Shown one piece after another: positions 5,619 through 12,769 of a stretch of DNA of 19,270 nt. Both the position numbers and the translations under genes were made by a program. Source of the DNA: Methanomassiliicoccaceae archaeon UBA537. Its GTDB lineage: Archaea; Thermoplasmatota; Thermoplasmata; Methanomassiliicoccales; Methanomethylophilaceae. The notes under the pieces are model-generated. The model made no database searches. It saw only the letters and a program-made list of their open reading frames with translations, and was not told the DNA's origin. The stretch's first letter is position 1, and the number at the start of each line of letters is the position of its first letter. Location of the stretch: positions 16,822-36,091 of the forward strand of contig DATC01000059.1 in assembly GCA_002504495.1 (NCBI GenBank). The letters run 5' to 3'.

Positions 5619-7442
5619 TCAGAATCGGTTCTCCTCGGACTCGTCGAGATCGCCGATATCGAGATCCCCCGCGAGGGAGATGATCTGCAGCTCCTCGAGC
5701 TTGTCGTCGGGGACCTGCGACGGAGATCCGTCGAGAAGGGAGACGGCCCTCTTGTTCTTGGGGAACGCGATGACCTCCCTGATGGTCTCCTTGTCCAGCA
5801 GGATGGCGCAGAGCCTGTCCACTCCCAGAGCGATGCCTCCGTGGGGAGGCGCCCCGTAGCTCAGGGCCTGGACGAAGAATCCGAAGTTCTGCTCGATCCT
5901 CTCGTCGTCGAGTCCGAGCTTATGGAACACGGCCCTCTGGAGATCGGCGTTGTGGATACGGAGCGATCCGGATCCGAGCTCGTTGCCGTTCAGGCAGAGG
6001 TCGAAGCAGGCGCCTCCGACATAGTCGTCGTCGAGGTCGTTCTGAGGCAGGACGAACGGGTGGTGGAACGCGTCGTACTTCCCGGAGACTGGATCGATCT
6101 CGAACATGGGGCACTGATCCATCCAGAAGAACATGAACTCGTTCTTCGGAACGATGCCGAGATCCTCGGCGACCTTCTTCCTCAGGAATCCTCCTCCCTC
6201 GTAGGTGGCCTTCCATGGTCCGGCGATCAGGAACAGCAGGTCCCCGTCCTCGGCGCCCATGGCCTCCTTGATCCTGTCGAGGATCTCGGGTGTGAAGTAC
6301 TTCACGATGTTGCTGTTGAGCTTTCCGTCCTCGCACCTCATCCAGGTGAGTCCCCCGAGACCGACCTTCTTGGCGTACTTGATGTACCTGTCGACCTCGT
6401 TCCTTCCGATGGCGCCCTTGGAGACGGACGCCTTGATGTTCATACCGGCAACGATTCCGCCTTCGGAGAGGATGTTCTGGAAGATCTTGTACGGGACGTC
6501 CCTGACGAGATCGGTCAGCTTGACGAACTCGAGACCGTACCTCATGTCGGGCTTGTCGGATCCGAAGCGCTCCATGGCATCCCTGTAGGCTATGTGGGGG
6601 AACGGCGTGGCGAGCTCGGTTCCGTAGAGGCCCTTCCACACGTACGCCATGAGCCCCTCGATCATGTCCTGGATGTCCTTCATGTCGACGAAGGACATCT
6701 CCATGTCGAGCTGCGTGAATTCGGGCTGCCTGTCCTTCCTCGAATCCTCGTCGCGGAAGCATCTGGCGACCTGGTAGTAGCGGTCCATGCTGCCGACCAT
6801 CAGCATCTGCTTGAACAGCTGAGGGCTCTGAGGCAGAGCGTAGAACGTTCCGGGGTGGACCCTGGAGGGGACGATGTAGTCCCTGGCGCCTTCGGGCGTG
6901 GACCTTCCCAGCATGGGGGTCTCGATCTCGAGGAAGCCGTTCTGCTCGAGGTAGTTCCTGGCGAGGTGGATGAGCTTGGATCTGAAGACCATGGACTGGA
7001 CCATCTCGGTCCTTCTGAGGTCCAGATACCTGTAGCGCATCCTGATGTCCTCGTCGGGCAGGACGCCCTCCTTCTGGTCCCCGATCTCGAACGGCGGGAG
7101 CTCCGACCTGTTGAGAAGCGCGGCATCGGTGATGAGCACCTCGACGGCCCCGGTCGGGTTCCTCGCATCCTCGGTCCCCTCGACCCTGTTCCTCACGGTG
7201 CCGTGGATCTCCACGCAGGACTCGCGGGAGAAGGAGCGCATGGTCTCCTCCAGCGCGGACGCGTCCACTCCTGCGGGCAGGGCCTCCGGATCGAAGACGA
7301 CCTGGGTTATGCCGTACCTGTCGGCGAGATCGATGAACGCCACTCCGCCGTGGTCCCTGGAGAATCTGACCCATCCCTGAAGGCATACTTCCTTGCCCAG
7401 GTCTGACGCCCTGAGCTCTCCGCACGTGTTCGTTCTTCTCAT
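5619..7442 (-). CDS. aspS: Aspartyl-tRNA synthetase, bacterial GAD-containing type, likely non-discriminating
   Basis: This 607-residue class II synthetase charges tRNA-Asp in the cytosol. Layout: N-terminal OB-fold anticodon-binding domain (1 to about 105), motif 1 (FLEIETPML, 160-168), QSPQLFKQMLM (206-216), motif 2 with RCFRDED (227-233), an inserted GAD domain (about 315-420), and motif 3 GGIALGVDRL (535-544). Archaeal and eukaryotic AspRS are about 430-450 residues and lack GAD, so this is the bacterial architecture. His31 and Gly81 match the residues linked to relaxed specificity in bacterial enzymes, so it may also make Asp-tRNA-Asn. The ATG at 7442 is chosen because a TATA box at 7484-7492 places transcription start near 7462; AGAGAGG precedes it. 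Monocistronic, TGA stop, followed by a clear terminator. Confidence 0.96.
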   Translation of the reverse strand: MRRTNTCGELRASDLGKEVCLQGWVRFSRDHGGVAFIDLADRYGITQVVFDPEALPAGVDASALEETMRSFSRESCVEIHGTVRNRVEGTEDARNPTGAVEVLITDAALLNRSELPPFEIGDQKEGVLPDEDIRMRYRYLDLRRTEMVQSMVFRSKLIHLARNYLEQNGFLEIETPMLGRSTPEGARDYIVPSRVHPGTFYALPQSPQLFKQMLMVGSMDRYYQVARCFRDEDSRKDRQPEFTQLDMEMSFVDMKDIQDMIEGLMAYVWKGLYGTELATPFPHIAYRDAMERFGSDKPDMRYGLEFVKLTDLVRDVPYKIFQNILSEGGIVAGMNIKASVSKGAIGRNEVDRYIKYAKKVGLGGLTWMRCEDGKLNSNIVKYFTPEILDRIKEAMGAEDGDLLFLIAGPWKATYEGGGFLRKKVAEDLGIVPKNEFMFFWMDQCPMFEIDPVSGKYDAFHHPFVLPQNDLDDDYVGGACFDLCLNGNELGSGSLRIHNADLQRAVFHKLGLDDERIEQNFGFFVQALSYGAPPHGGIALGVDRLCAILLDKETIREVIAFPKNKRAVSLLDGSPSQVPDDKLEELQIISLAGDLDIGDLDESEENRF

Positions 7443-7482
7443 AAGAGAGCCTCTCTGTAATGGCTCGACCATTCCGCACCTG

Positions 7483-9009
7483 TTATTTATAAGGCGCGCG
7501 AGAGGCTCCGGACACGTCCGGACAGCGACGGAGAAGGGGATGGCCGGCACGGAGCCGGCCGGAATAACGATGCGTTCCTCGGAGGGATCGCTCGGTTTGA
7601 TGCTCCTGCTGGCCTCCGCTCATGTCGAAGGCTATCAGGCGGTTGAGCTCCACGGCGTACTCCATGGGCAGCTCCTTGCTGAACGGCTGGAGGAATCCCA
7701 TGAGGATCATCTGGGTCGCCGCCTCCATGTCGATTCCGCGGCTCATCAGGTAGAAGAGCTGGTCCTCGCTGATCTTGGAGACCGATGCCTCGTGCTCGAG
7801 GAACGAGGAGGAGTTCTCCACCCTGTTGTTCGGGACGGTGTCGCTGAAGGAGCGGTCGTCGAGGATCAGGGTGTCGCACTGCTCGTTGGCACGCGAACCG
7901 AGCGCATCCGGCCCGATCCTGATCTGCCCGCGGAAGTTGGCGGTCCCTCCGCCCCTGGCGATGGATTTCGATATGATGCTGGAGGTCGACTGGCGGCCGT
8001 AGTGGAGCATCTTGGCACCTGTGTCCTGGAACTGCCCGGGGCCCGCGACCGCTACGGATATGACCGACCCGTGGGACCTCTCTCCGCGGAGGACGCAGCA
8101 GGGGTACTTCATGCAGGTCTTCGACCCGATGTTCCCGTCGACCCATTCCATGAGTCCGTCGTCGTCGACGATGGCTCTCTGGGTGACCAGATTGAGGACG
8201 GAGTTGGACCAGTTCTGGATGGTGGTGTACCTCATCTTCGCCCTCTTGCCGACGAAGATCTCAATCACTCCGGAGTGCAGCGACTCCTCGGAGTACATGG
8301 GCGCGGTGCAGCCTTCGACGTAGTTGAGCTCCGCATCGTCGTCGACGATGATCAGGGTCCTCTCGAACTGCCCGCTGCGCTTGTTGTTGATCCTGAAATA
8401 CGCCTGGAGGGGATTCTCCAGCTTGACCCCCTTGGGGATGTAGATGAAGCTCCCTCCGGACCAGACCGCGGCGTTGAGCGCGGAGTACTTGTTGTCCTTT
8501 ATGGGGACGAGCGTTCCGAAGTACTTCCTGAAGATCTCGGGATGCTCCCTGAGGCCGGTGTCGGTGTCGGTGAATATGACCCCCTTCTCCTCCACCTCCT
8601 TGAGCATGTTCCCGTAGACGGCCTCGGACTCGTACTGGGCGGTGGCTCCCGCCAGGTACTTCATCTCGGCCTCCGGGATCCCCAGCTTCTCGAACGTGCT
8701 CTTGACCTCGTCGGGGACGTCCTCCCAGCTGGTGGCGGACTTGTCGGAGACCCTGGTGTAGTACGTGAACTCCTGGAAGTCTATGTCCTCCAGGGACGGA
8801 CCGAATCTCGGCTGGTGGTGCTTGAAGAACTCCTCCAGCCCCTTCAGCCTGTACTCCAGCATCCATTCCGGCTCTCCCTTCACCTGGGAGATCTGCCTGA
8901 CGATCTCCTCGTCGAGGCCCTTCCTGGTCTGGAATATCGCCTTGGCATCGTCGCGGAACTCGTATTTCGCACGCTCGTCGCTGTCGAACAGAACCTTTTC
9001 GTTGCTCAT
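7483..9009 (-). CDS. sufB: Fe-S cluster assembly scaffold SufB with atypical C-terminal tail
   Basis: SufB is the main scaffold of the SufBCD complex, on which sulfide and iron are combined before transfer to apoproteins. The body matches SufB throughout (AVWSGGSFIYIPKGV 181-195, a beta-helix core, ISEDQLFYLMSRGI 413-426). Cys378, His406 and Glu407 have the same spacing as E. coli SufB Cys405, His433 and Glu434, the cluster-assembly residues. The ATG at 9009 overlaps the sufU TGA (ATGA) with AGGAGG upstream. The family homology ends around residue 466 (FDMSGGQ). Some 42 further residues, Arg-rich and encoded over two inverted repeats, run to a TAA inside the aspS TATA box, so a stop codon has probably been lost. 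Confidence 0.94.
   Translation of the reverse strand: MSNEKVLFDSDERAKYEFRDDAKAIFQTRKGLDEEIVRQISQVKGEPEWMLEYRLKGLEEFFKHHQPRFGPSLEDIDFQEFTYYTRVSDKSATSWEDVPDEVKSTFEKLGIPEAEMKYLAGATAQYESEAVYGNMLKEVEEKGVIFTDTDTGLREHPEIFRKYFGTLVPIKDNKYSALNAAVWSGGSFIYIPKGVKLENPLQAYFRINNKRSGQFERTLIIVDDDAELNYVEGCTAPMYSEESLHSGVIEIFVGKRAKMRYTTIQNWSNSVLNLVTQRAIVDDDGLMEWVDGNIGSKTCMKYPCCVLRGERSHGSVISVAVAGPGQFQDTGAKMLHYGRQSTSSIISKSIARGGGTANFRGQIRIGPDALGSRANEQCDTLILDDRSFSDTVPNNRVENSSSFLEHEASVSKISEDQLFYLMSRGIDMEAATQMILMGFLQPFSKELPMEYAVELNRLIAFDMSGGQQEHQTERSLRGTHRYSGRLRAGHPLLRRCPDVSGASRAPYK
7484..7492 (-). promoter_or_regulatory. TATA box of aspS
   Basis: TTATAAATA on the minus strand is centred about 46 bases from the aspS ATG, giving a predicted start near 7462 and a leader of about 20 bases. 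The sufB frame runs to a TAA within this same motif, so the promoter overlaps the end of the preceding open frame. Confidence 0.65.
7507..7560 (-). repeat. Two consecutive hairpins within the sufB tail
   Basis: Reading the minus strand, GGCCGGC-TCCGT-GCCGGCC (7560-7542) is a perfect 7-bp stem, followed by TCCGGA-CGTG-TCCGGA (7522-7507). There is no T-run afterwards. Their form and location resemble 3' untranslated RNA rather than coding sequence and would suit the 3' end of the suf transcript. Confidence 0.5.
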
Positions 9010-9446
9010 TCGCGGACCTCCTGTCCCAGGGCCTTGCGCATGCCCTTCCACCCGATGCGGGCGCAGCTTATCCTGGCCGGCTCCTTGGGGACGCCGGCGA
9101 AGCAGTCGGCCTCCTCCAGGGAGTCCTCGTCGCACGGCTCCATCTTCATGAGCTTGTCGAAGGTGTCGGCCAGCGCGAGGGCCTCCTCCTTCGTCTTGCC
9201 CCTGAGGAGCTCCGTCATTATGGAGCACGATGCACCGGAGATCGCGCATCCGACGCCGTGCCAGCAGGCGTCCTGGATCCTGTCTCCGTCCATCTTGACC
9301 TGGATGTAGACGTCGTCTATACAGCTGGCGCTGTCCATATGGACTGTCTCGTATCCTTCGCCTTCGGCCTCCCTCTTGTTGCGGGGGTACTTGTAGTGAT
9401 CCATCAGGATCTCGCGCATGAGTTCCGGATCGTCAGAAATAGACAT
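9006..9446 (-). CDS. sufU: SufU-type zinc-dependent sulfur transfer protein (NifU/IscU fold)
   Basis: This 146-residue protein relays sulfur from SufS to the SufBCD scaffold. Cys42 and Asp44 (SCIDD), Cys67 (GVGCAIS) and Cys128 (RISCARIGW) line up with the zinc ligands Cys41, Asp43, Cys66 and Cys128 of Bacillus SufU. The insertion of about 20 residues between the third and fourth ligands, which distinguishes SufU from IscU scaffolds, is present. The ATG at 9446 is preferred (MSISDDPELMREIL); it overlaps the end of sufS by 14 bases and has GGAGG upstream. The frame is open to 9503 only as a shadow of sufS. Next to sufS and sufB it completes the operon. Confidence 0.93.
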   Translation of the reverse strand: MSISDDPELMREILMDHYKYPRNKREAEGEGYETVHMDSASCIDDVYIQVKMDGDRIQDACWHGVGCAISGASCSIMTELLRGKTKEEALALADTFDKLMKMEPCDEDSLEEADCFAGVPKEPARISCARIGWKGMRKALGQEVRE

Positions 9447-10659
9447 TGAGGAAATCCTCCGAATGGGATGCTGCGTCGATGAGCGCATCGACGTCTTCTT
9501 CATCGTTGTATATGTAGAACGAGGCCCTGACCGTGGCGGGAGCCCCCGTGTAGATGGGCAGAAGCTTGGAGCAGTCCGTGCCGGAACGGACGAACACGCC
9601 CTTGCTGCCCAGGAGGGTTGCCATGTCCTGCGCGAAGACGGTCTTGGAGTTGAACGCCACTATACCTGCGTCCGCATCGGGATCGTAGATCTCGATGTCC
9701 TGTATCGCCGAGAGCCCGTCCACCGCGCGCCTGCGGAGCTTCTCCTCGTGGTCGTGGATGTCCTTGTATCCTATGCCGTCGAGGAACCTGCAGGCCTCCG
9801 CGAGGCCCATGGCGCCGGAGACGTTCTGAGTGCCGGCCTCGAAGCGGGACGGCGGATCGTCGAGGGTGTAGGTGCCGTCGGCGTTGAAGCGGGCGTTCAT
9901 CTCCCCGCCCCACATCAGAGGCTCGAGCTCGAGCAGGAGCTCGCGCTTGCCGTACATGACTCCTATCCCCGTGGGGCCGCACATCTTGTGGCCCGAGAAG
10001 CACAGGAAGTCCGCATCCGTCTCCCTGACGTCGGTCTTCTTGTGGGGGACCGACTGCGCCCCGTCGTCCACGTAGATGGCTCCGACGGAATGGGCTATGG
10101 CGGCCATCTCCTTCACGTCGATGGAGTATCCGAGGACGTTGGTCGTGCTGGCCAGGCAGACGATCCTGGTGCGCTCGTTCACGACGGACCTCAGTGCGTC
10201 CGGGGTTATCCTGCCCCTCTCGTCGAGGGGGACGTAGACCACCTTGGCGCCGGTGCGCTCCGCGACCTTGAAGAACGGAAGGACGACGGAGGCGTGCTCG
10301 TGGTACGAGACGACGATCTCGTCGCCGGGCTTCAGCCTGTGCGCCATGCCGAAGGCGACCTGGTTCAGGCCCATGGTGTCGCCGCTGGTGAAGCACACCT
10401 CGTCCACGTGGGCGTTGATGAACGACGCGACGGTCTCCCTGCTCTCGTCATAGGCGACGTCCGCGGCATGGGCGAGGGCGTAGTCCCCGCGCTTCGTGTT
10501 CGCGGTGATGTCGGTGTTGTAGCGGTCGGCCGCATCGATGACGCACTGCGGCTTGAACGTGGTCGCGCAGTTGTCCAGATAGTGGAGCGGAAGGTCCCCG
10601 TACATCCCGCCGCGGGAGTACATGGGGAACTGCTCGCGCATCGCGATCGGATCGATCAT
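9433..10659 (-). CDS. sufS: Cysteine desulfurase SufS
   Basis: This 408-residue PLP enzyme removes sulfur from L-cysteine, giving alanine and an enzyme persulfide. It shows the type-II class V aminotransferase pattern: YLDNCATTFKP (28-38), the PLP-contact region YVDDGAQSVPH (196-206), the Schiff-base lysine in SGHKMCGPTGIGVMYGK (Lys225), the RFEAGTQN region and the catalytic cysteine in RSGTDC (Cys363). The ATG at 10659 overlaps the sufD stop (ATGA). SufU as next gene fits the SufS-SufU pair, in which SufU accepts the persulfide. The frame is open much further upstream, but only as a shadow of sufD. Confidence 0.95.
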   Translation of the reverse strand: MIDPIAMREQFPMYSRGGMYGDLPLHYLDNCATTFKPQCVIDAADRYNTDITANTKRGDYALAHAADVAYDESRETVASFINAHVDEVCFTSGDTMGLNQVAFGMAHRLKPGDEIVVSYHEHASVVLPFFKVAERTGAKVVYVPLDERGRITPDALRSVVNERTRIVCLASTTNVLGYSIDVKEMAAIAHSVGAIYVDDGAQSVPHKKTDVRETDADFLCFSGHKMCGPTGIGVMYGKRELLLELEPLMWGGEMNARFNADGTYTLDDPPSRFEAGTQNVSGAMGLAEACRFLDGIGYKDIHDHEEKLRRRAVDGLSAIQDIEIYDPDADAGIVAFNSKTVFAQDMATLLGSKGVFVRSGTDCSKLLPIYTGAPATVRASFYIYNDEEDVDALIDAASHSEDFLNVYF

Positions 10660-11267
10660 ATCTCCAACGCCTCCAGGGCGGCCTCGGTCTCCTTCGCGAG
10701 CTCCCTGTCCTGCATGGAATCGATGACGAAGTTCATGCTTCCGAGGGTGATGAGCTTCCTGCTCTCCGCCTCGGTGAGCCCGCGGCTCATCATGTAGTAC
10801 ATGGCCTCGGGATCGTACGCGCCGAGAGCGGCGCCGTGGCTGGCGTCGACGTCGTCGTCCTTGATGAGCAGCGCGGGGGACACCTCGCTCCTGGAACCGG
10901 GCGACAGGTTGGTGATCCTCCCCTCCTGGCGCGTCTTGGAGCCGTGCGCGCCGTTGAGGATGTCGGAGGTCCCGTAGAACAGCTGGGTGCCGTTGCCGGC
11001 GTTTATCCCGGCCATCCTGACCTTGGAGACGGTCTTGCCTTCCAGATGGATCGTGTCGAACCTGAAGACCTTGCGCCTTCCGGCGGGGCACACCGACGCC
11101 AGGTTGACCAGCACGGAGGCGCCTCTCATAAGGCTGATCCTGATGGTCGCATCCACGTCGCCCTCGCTGAGATCTGCGATGGTGAGGATGAGCTCTCTGC
11201 CCTCGTCCACGGTGTACTCGAGGCTCGCCTTCCCGCCGGAGCCGCTCCCGGAGAGCAGGCAGTCCAC
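10656..11267 (-). CDS. sufD: Short SufD-like Fe-S assembly protein, GTG start
   Basis: This protein of about 203 residues is the partner of SufB and SufC. The C-terminal half is clear SufD: DDDVDASHGAALGAYDPEAMYYMMSRGLTEAESRKLITLG matches the conserved histidine-containing segment and C-terminal helices. The N-terminal part is a reduced beta-helix. Usual SufD proteins have about 300-440 residues, so this one is unusually small. The only usual start codon in the frame is GTG at 11267, with GGGGAG nine bases upstream. Coding-like sequence (DTIVRDLSELEGGEIGESL) continues before it up to the sufC stop at 11326-11328, so an unusual start, or a start lost by mutation, is possible. It ends by ATGA overlap with sufS. 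Confidence 0.8.
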   Translation of the reverse strand: MDCLLSGSGSGGKASLEYTVDEGRELILTIADLSEGDVDATIRISLMRGASVLVNLASVCPAGRRKVFRFDTIHLEGKTVSKVRMAGINAGNGTQLFYGTSDILNGAHGSKTRQEGRITNLSPGSRSEVSPALLIKDDDVDASHGAALGAYDPEAMYYMMSRGLTEAESRKLITLGSMNFVIDSMQDRELAKETEAALEALEI

Positions 11268-11325
11268 GGCGAGGCTCTCCCCGATCTCTCCGCCCTCGAG
11301 CTCGCTGAGATCGCGGACTATCGTG

Positions 11326-12141
11326 TCAGATTCCCCCGAGGTCGATTGCGCCCTGCGGTCCGCACGACGGTGCGGCAGGCCTCTTCTTCTTGACGCTGAT
11401 GCCGTACTCCTTCTCGATGAACCCGTAGCCCTCGGAGGAGATCTTCTCGGCGAGCGAACCGTCGCCCTCCACGGCCACGGCGCCGTTCACTATGACTGCG
11501 GTCCTCGTGGGCTTGACCATCTTGAACAGACGGTCGTAGTGGGAGATGATTATGAAAGTCGTGCCCTGCTCGCGGAGGTCGTTGATGGCCTCGGATATGA
11601 GGGCGAGGGCGTCCACGTCGAGACCGGAGTCGATCTCGTCCAGGAAAGCAAGCTCGGGCTTGAGGAGCAGCATCTGGAGGACCTCGTTCCTCTTCTTCTC
11701 TCCTCCGGAGTATCCGTCGTTGAGGTTCCTGGATGCCAGGTCGGGGTTGAATCCGGTGCGGTGGCAGGCCTCCTCGAGCTCCTTGCGGAAGGCGTACGCC
11801 CCCACGGGATCGGCGCGGCGTGCGTTGACGCCGGCCCTGTAGAACTCGGATGCGACGACCCCGGGCACCTCCGGAGGCGACTGGAACGCCATGAACAGCC
11901 CCTTGCGGGCCCTCTCGTCGACGGAGAGCTTCAGGAGGTCCTCCCCGTTGAGGGTCACGGAGCCGCCGGTCACCGTGTACTCGGGGGAGCCCATGAGCAC
12001 GTTGAAGAGGGTGGATTTCCCCTGGCCGTTGGGACCCAGAAGAGCGATGCAGTCGCCCTTGCGGACGGTGAGATTGAGATGGTCGAGGATAGCCACTCCG
12101 CCTGCCGAGGCCGAGAGGTCGGAAACAATCAGTTCTTCCAT
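11326..12141 (-). CDS. sufC: Fe-S cluster assembly ATPase SufC
   Basis: This 271-residue cytosolic ABC-type ATPase drives conformational change in the SufB-SufD scaffold. It has Walker A GPNGQGKST (36-44), Q-loop (FQSPPEVPG, 86-94), signature YSGGEKKR (144-151), Walker B AFLDEIDSGLD (165-175) and the switch His201 (ISHYDRL). The EID after Walker B and the GGEKKRNE signature are typical of SufC. The C-terminus carries a short Lys-rich tail and SCGPQGAIDLGGI. The ATG at 12141 is preferred over one at 12174, because the TATA box at 12183-12192 predicts transcription start near 12161, and GGAG lies nine bases before 12141. First gene of the suf operon. Confidence 0.95.
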   Translation of the reverse strand: MEELIVSDLSASAGGVAILDHLNLTVRKGDCIALLGPNGQGKSTLFNVLMGSPEYTVTGGSVTLNGEDLLKLSVDERARKGLFMAFQSPPEVPGVVASEFYRAGVNARRADPVGAYAFRKELEEACHRTGFNPDLASRNLNDGYSGGEKKRNEVLQMLLLKPELAFLDEIDSGLDVDALALISEAINDLREQGTTFIIISHYDRLFKMVKPTRTAVIVNGAVAVEGDGSLAEKISSEGYGFIEKEYGISVKKKRPAAPSCGPQGAIDLGGI

Positions 12142-12159
12142 TTCGGTATGCTCCAATGT

Positions 12160-12176
12160 GAATGCCCTCGGCATTC
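12160..12176. repeat. Inverted repeat at the suf transcription start, candidate operator or leader hairpin
   Basis: GAATGCC-CTC-GGCATTC is a perfect 7-bp inverted repeat 7 bases downstream of the suf TATA box, overlapping the predicted start of transcription. As DNA it could be a repressor site; as RNA it could be a 5' hairpin only if transcription starts further upstream than predicted. The Lrp-family gene next door is one candidate regulator. Confidence 0.5.
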
Positions 12177-12182
12177 TGTTTG

Positions 12183-12192
12183 TTTATAATAT
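12183..12192 (-). promoter_or_regulatory. TATA box of the sufCDSUB operon
   Basis: ATATTATAAA on the minus strand lies a few bases after the stop of the upstream Lrp-like gene and about 46 bases from the sufC ATG. It predicts a leader of about 20 bases and makes the suf operon an independent transcription unit. Confidence 0.65.
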
Positions 12193-12195
12193 CGT

Positions 12196-12708
12196 TTACG
12201 TCGTTAACCGAAAGGGACCGGACGGCCCCGATCGGAACGATCGCTTCTCTCCCAGGATAGGAGGGATGTATGAGAACGGATCCTTGGTTATGTTGAGAAT
12301 GACGGCGGTGTTGGTCTTCCTCACGTCGGGAATGGCGTTTATCTCCTTGACGACGTCCGAGAACTCGTCCCTGTCGAGGCATGCGATCCAGACTATGCAG
12401 TCCGCCTCCCCGGTGACATCGAAGACGGAGACCACCTGGGGGATCTTGGAGATCTCGCCCTGCACCGTCTTCACGTTCTCGGCGTAGACGCTGACCATTC
12501 CCATGTACTCGAATCCGAGCTTCATGTAGTCGACGCTTGCGCGGTATCCGTTGATTACGCCCTTGGCCTCGAGATTCTTCACCCTCTGGATGAGCGTGGT
12601 CGGATGGACATCGAGCTGCTTCGCGAGCTGCCTGTACGAGCCCTGGCTGGACCTGCAGAGCAGTTCGATTATACGTTTGTCCAGTTCATCGAAGTCAGAA
12701 AGCGACAT
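12196..12708 (-). CDS. Lrp/AsnC-family transcriptional regulator
   Basis: This 170-residue DNA-binding protein has an N-terminal winged helix-turn-helix (FDELDKRIIELLCRSSQGSYRQLAKQLDVHPTTLIQRVKNLEAKGVI, residues 6-52) and a C-terminal RAM effector domain (about 65-140: MVSVYAENVKTVQGEISKIPQVVSVFDVTGEADCIVWI). Archaeal Lrp proteins sense amino acids or redox state and act as repressors or activators. The ATG at 12708 fits a shared upstream TATA element and gives the family length; the frame is open further upstream only over alaX. It lies 55 bases upstream of sufC on the same strand and diverges from alaX, so autoregulation, alaX or suf are plausible targets. TAA stop. Confidence 0.92.
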   Translation of the reverse strand: MSLSDFDELDKRIIELLCRSSQGSYRQLAKQLDVHPTTLIQRVKNLEAKGVINGYRASVDYMKLGFEYMGMVSVYAENVKTVQGEISKIPQVVSVFDVTGEADCIVWIACLDRDEFSDVVKEINAIPDVRKTNTAVILNITKDPFSYIPPILGEKRSFRSGPSGPFRLTT

Positions 12709-12740
12709 ATGCACCGTAGGACCGTGATTCTTGAGCGCAC

Positions 12741-12748
12741 TTATTAAG
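12741..12748. promoter_or_regulatory. Shared bidirectional TATA element between the Lrp-like gene and alaX
   Basis: TTATTAAG reads as a TATA-like element in both directions. It is 26 bases from the alaX ATG (12770), predicting a leaderless alaX transcript. It is 36 bases from the Lrp ATG (12708), predicting a leader of about 10 bases. No second AT-rich element lies in this 61-base divergent gap. Confidence 0.5.
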
Positions 12749-12769
12749 GTTGTGCGACATCCGCCGTTC

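Noticed and set aside
5841..7406. Long plus-strand frame of 521 codons opposite aspS
   Set aside because: It is the Val/Leu/Asp/His-rich shadow of aspS, common in GC-rich coding DNA; no domain is seen.
7393..9309. Plus-strand frame of 638 codons opposite sufB
   Set aside because: Its composition mirrors the sufB/sufU codons on the other strand and it shows no known motif or ribosome binding site.
9418..10797. Plus-strand frame of 459 codons opposite sufS
   Set aside because: Shadow of sufS; Val/His/Asp-rich and without motifs.
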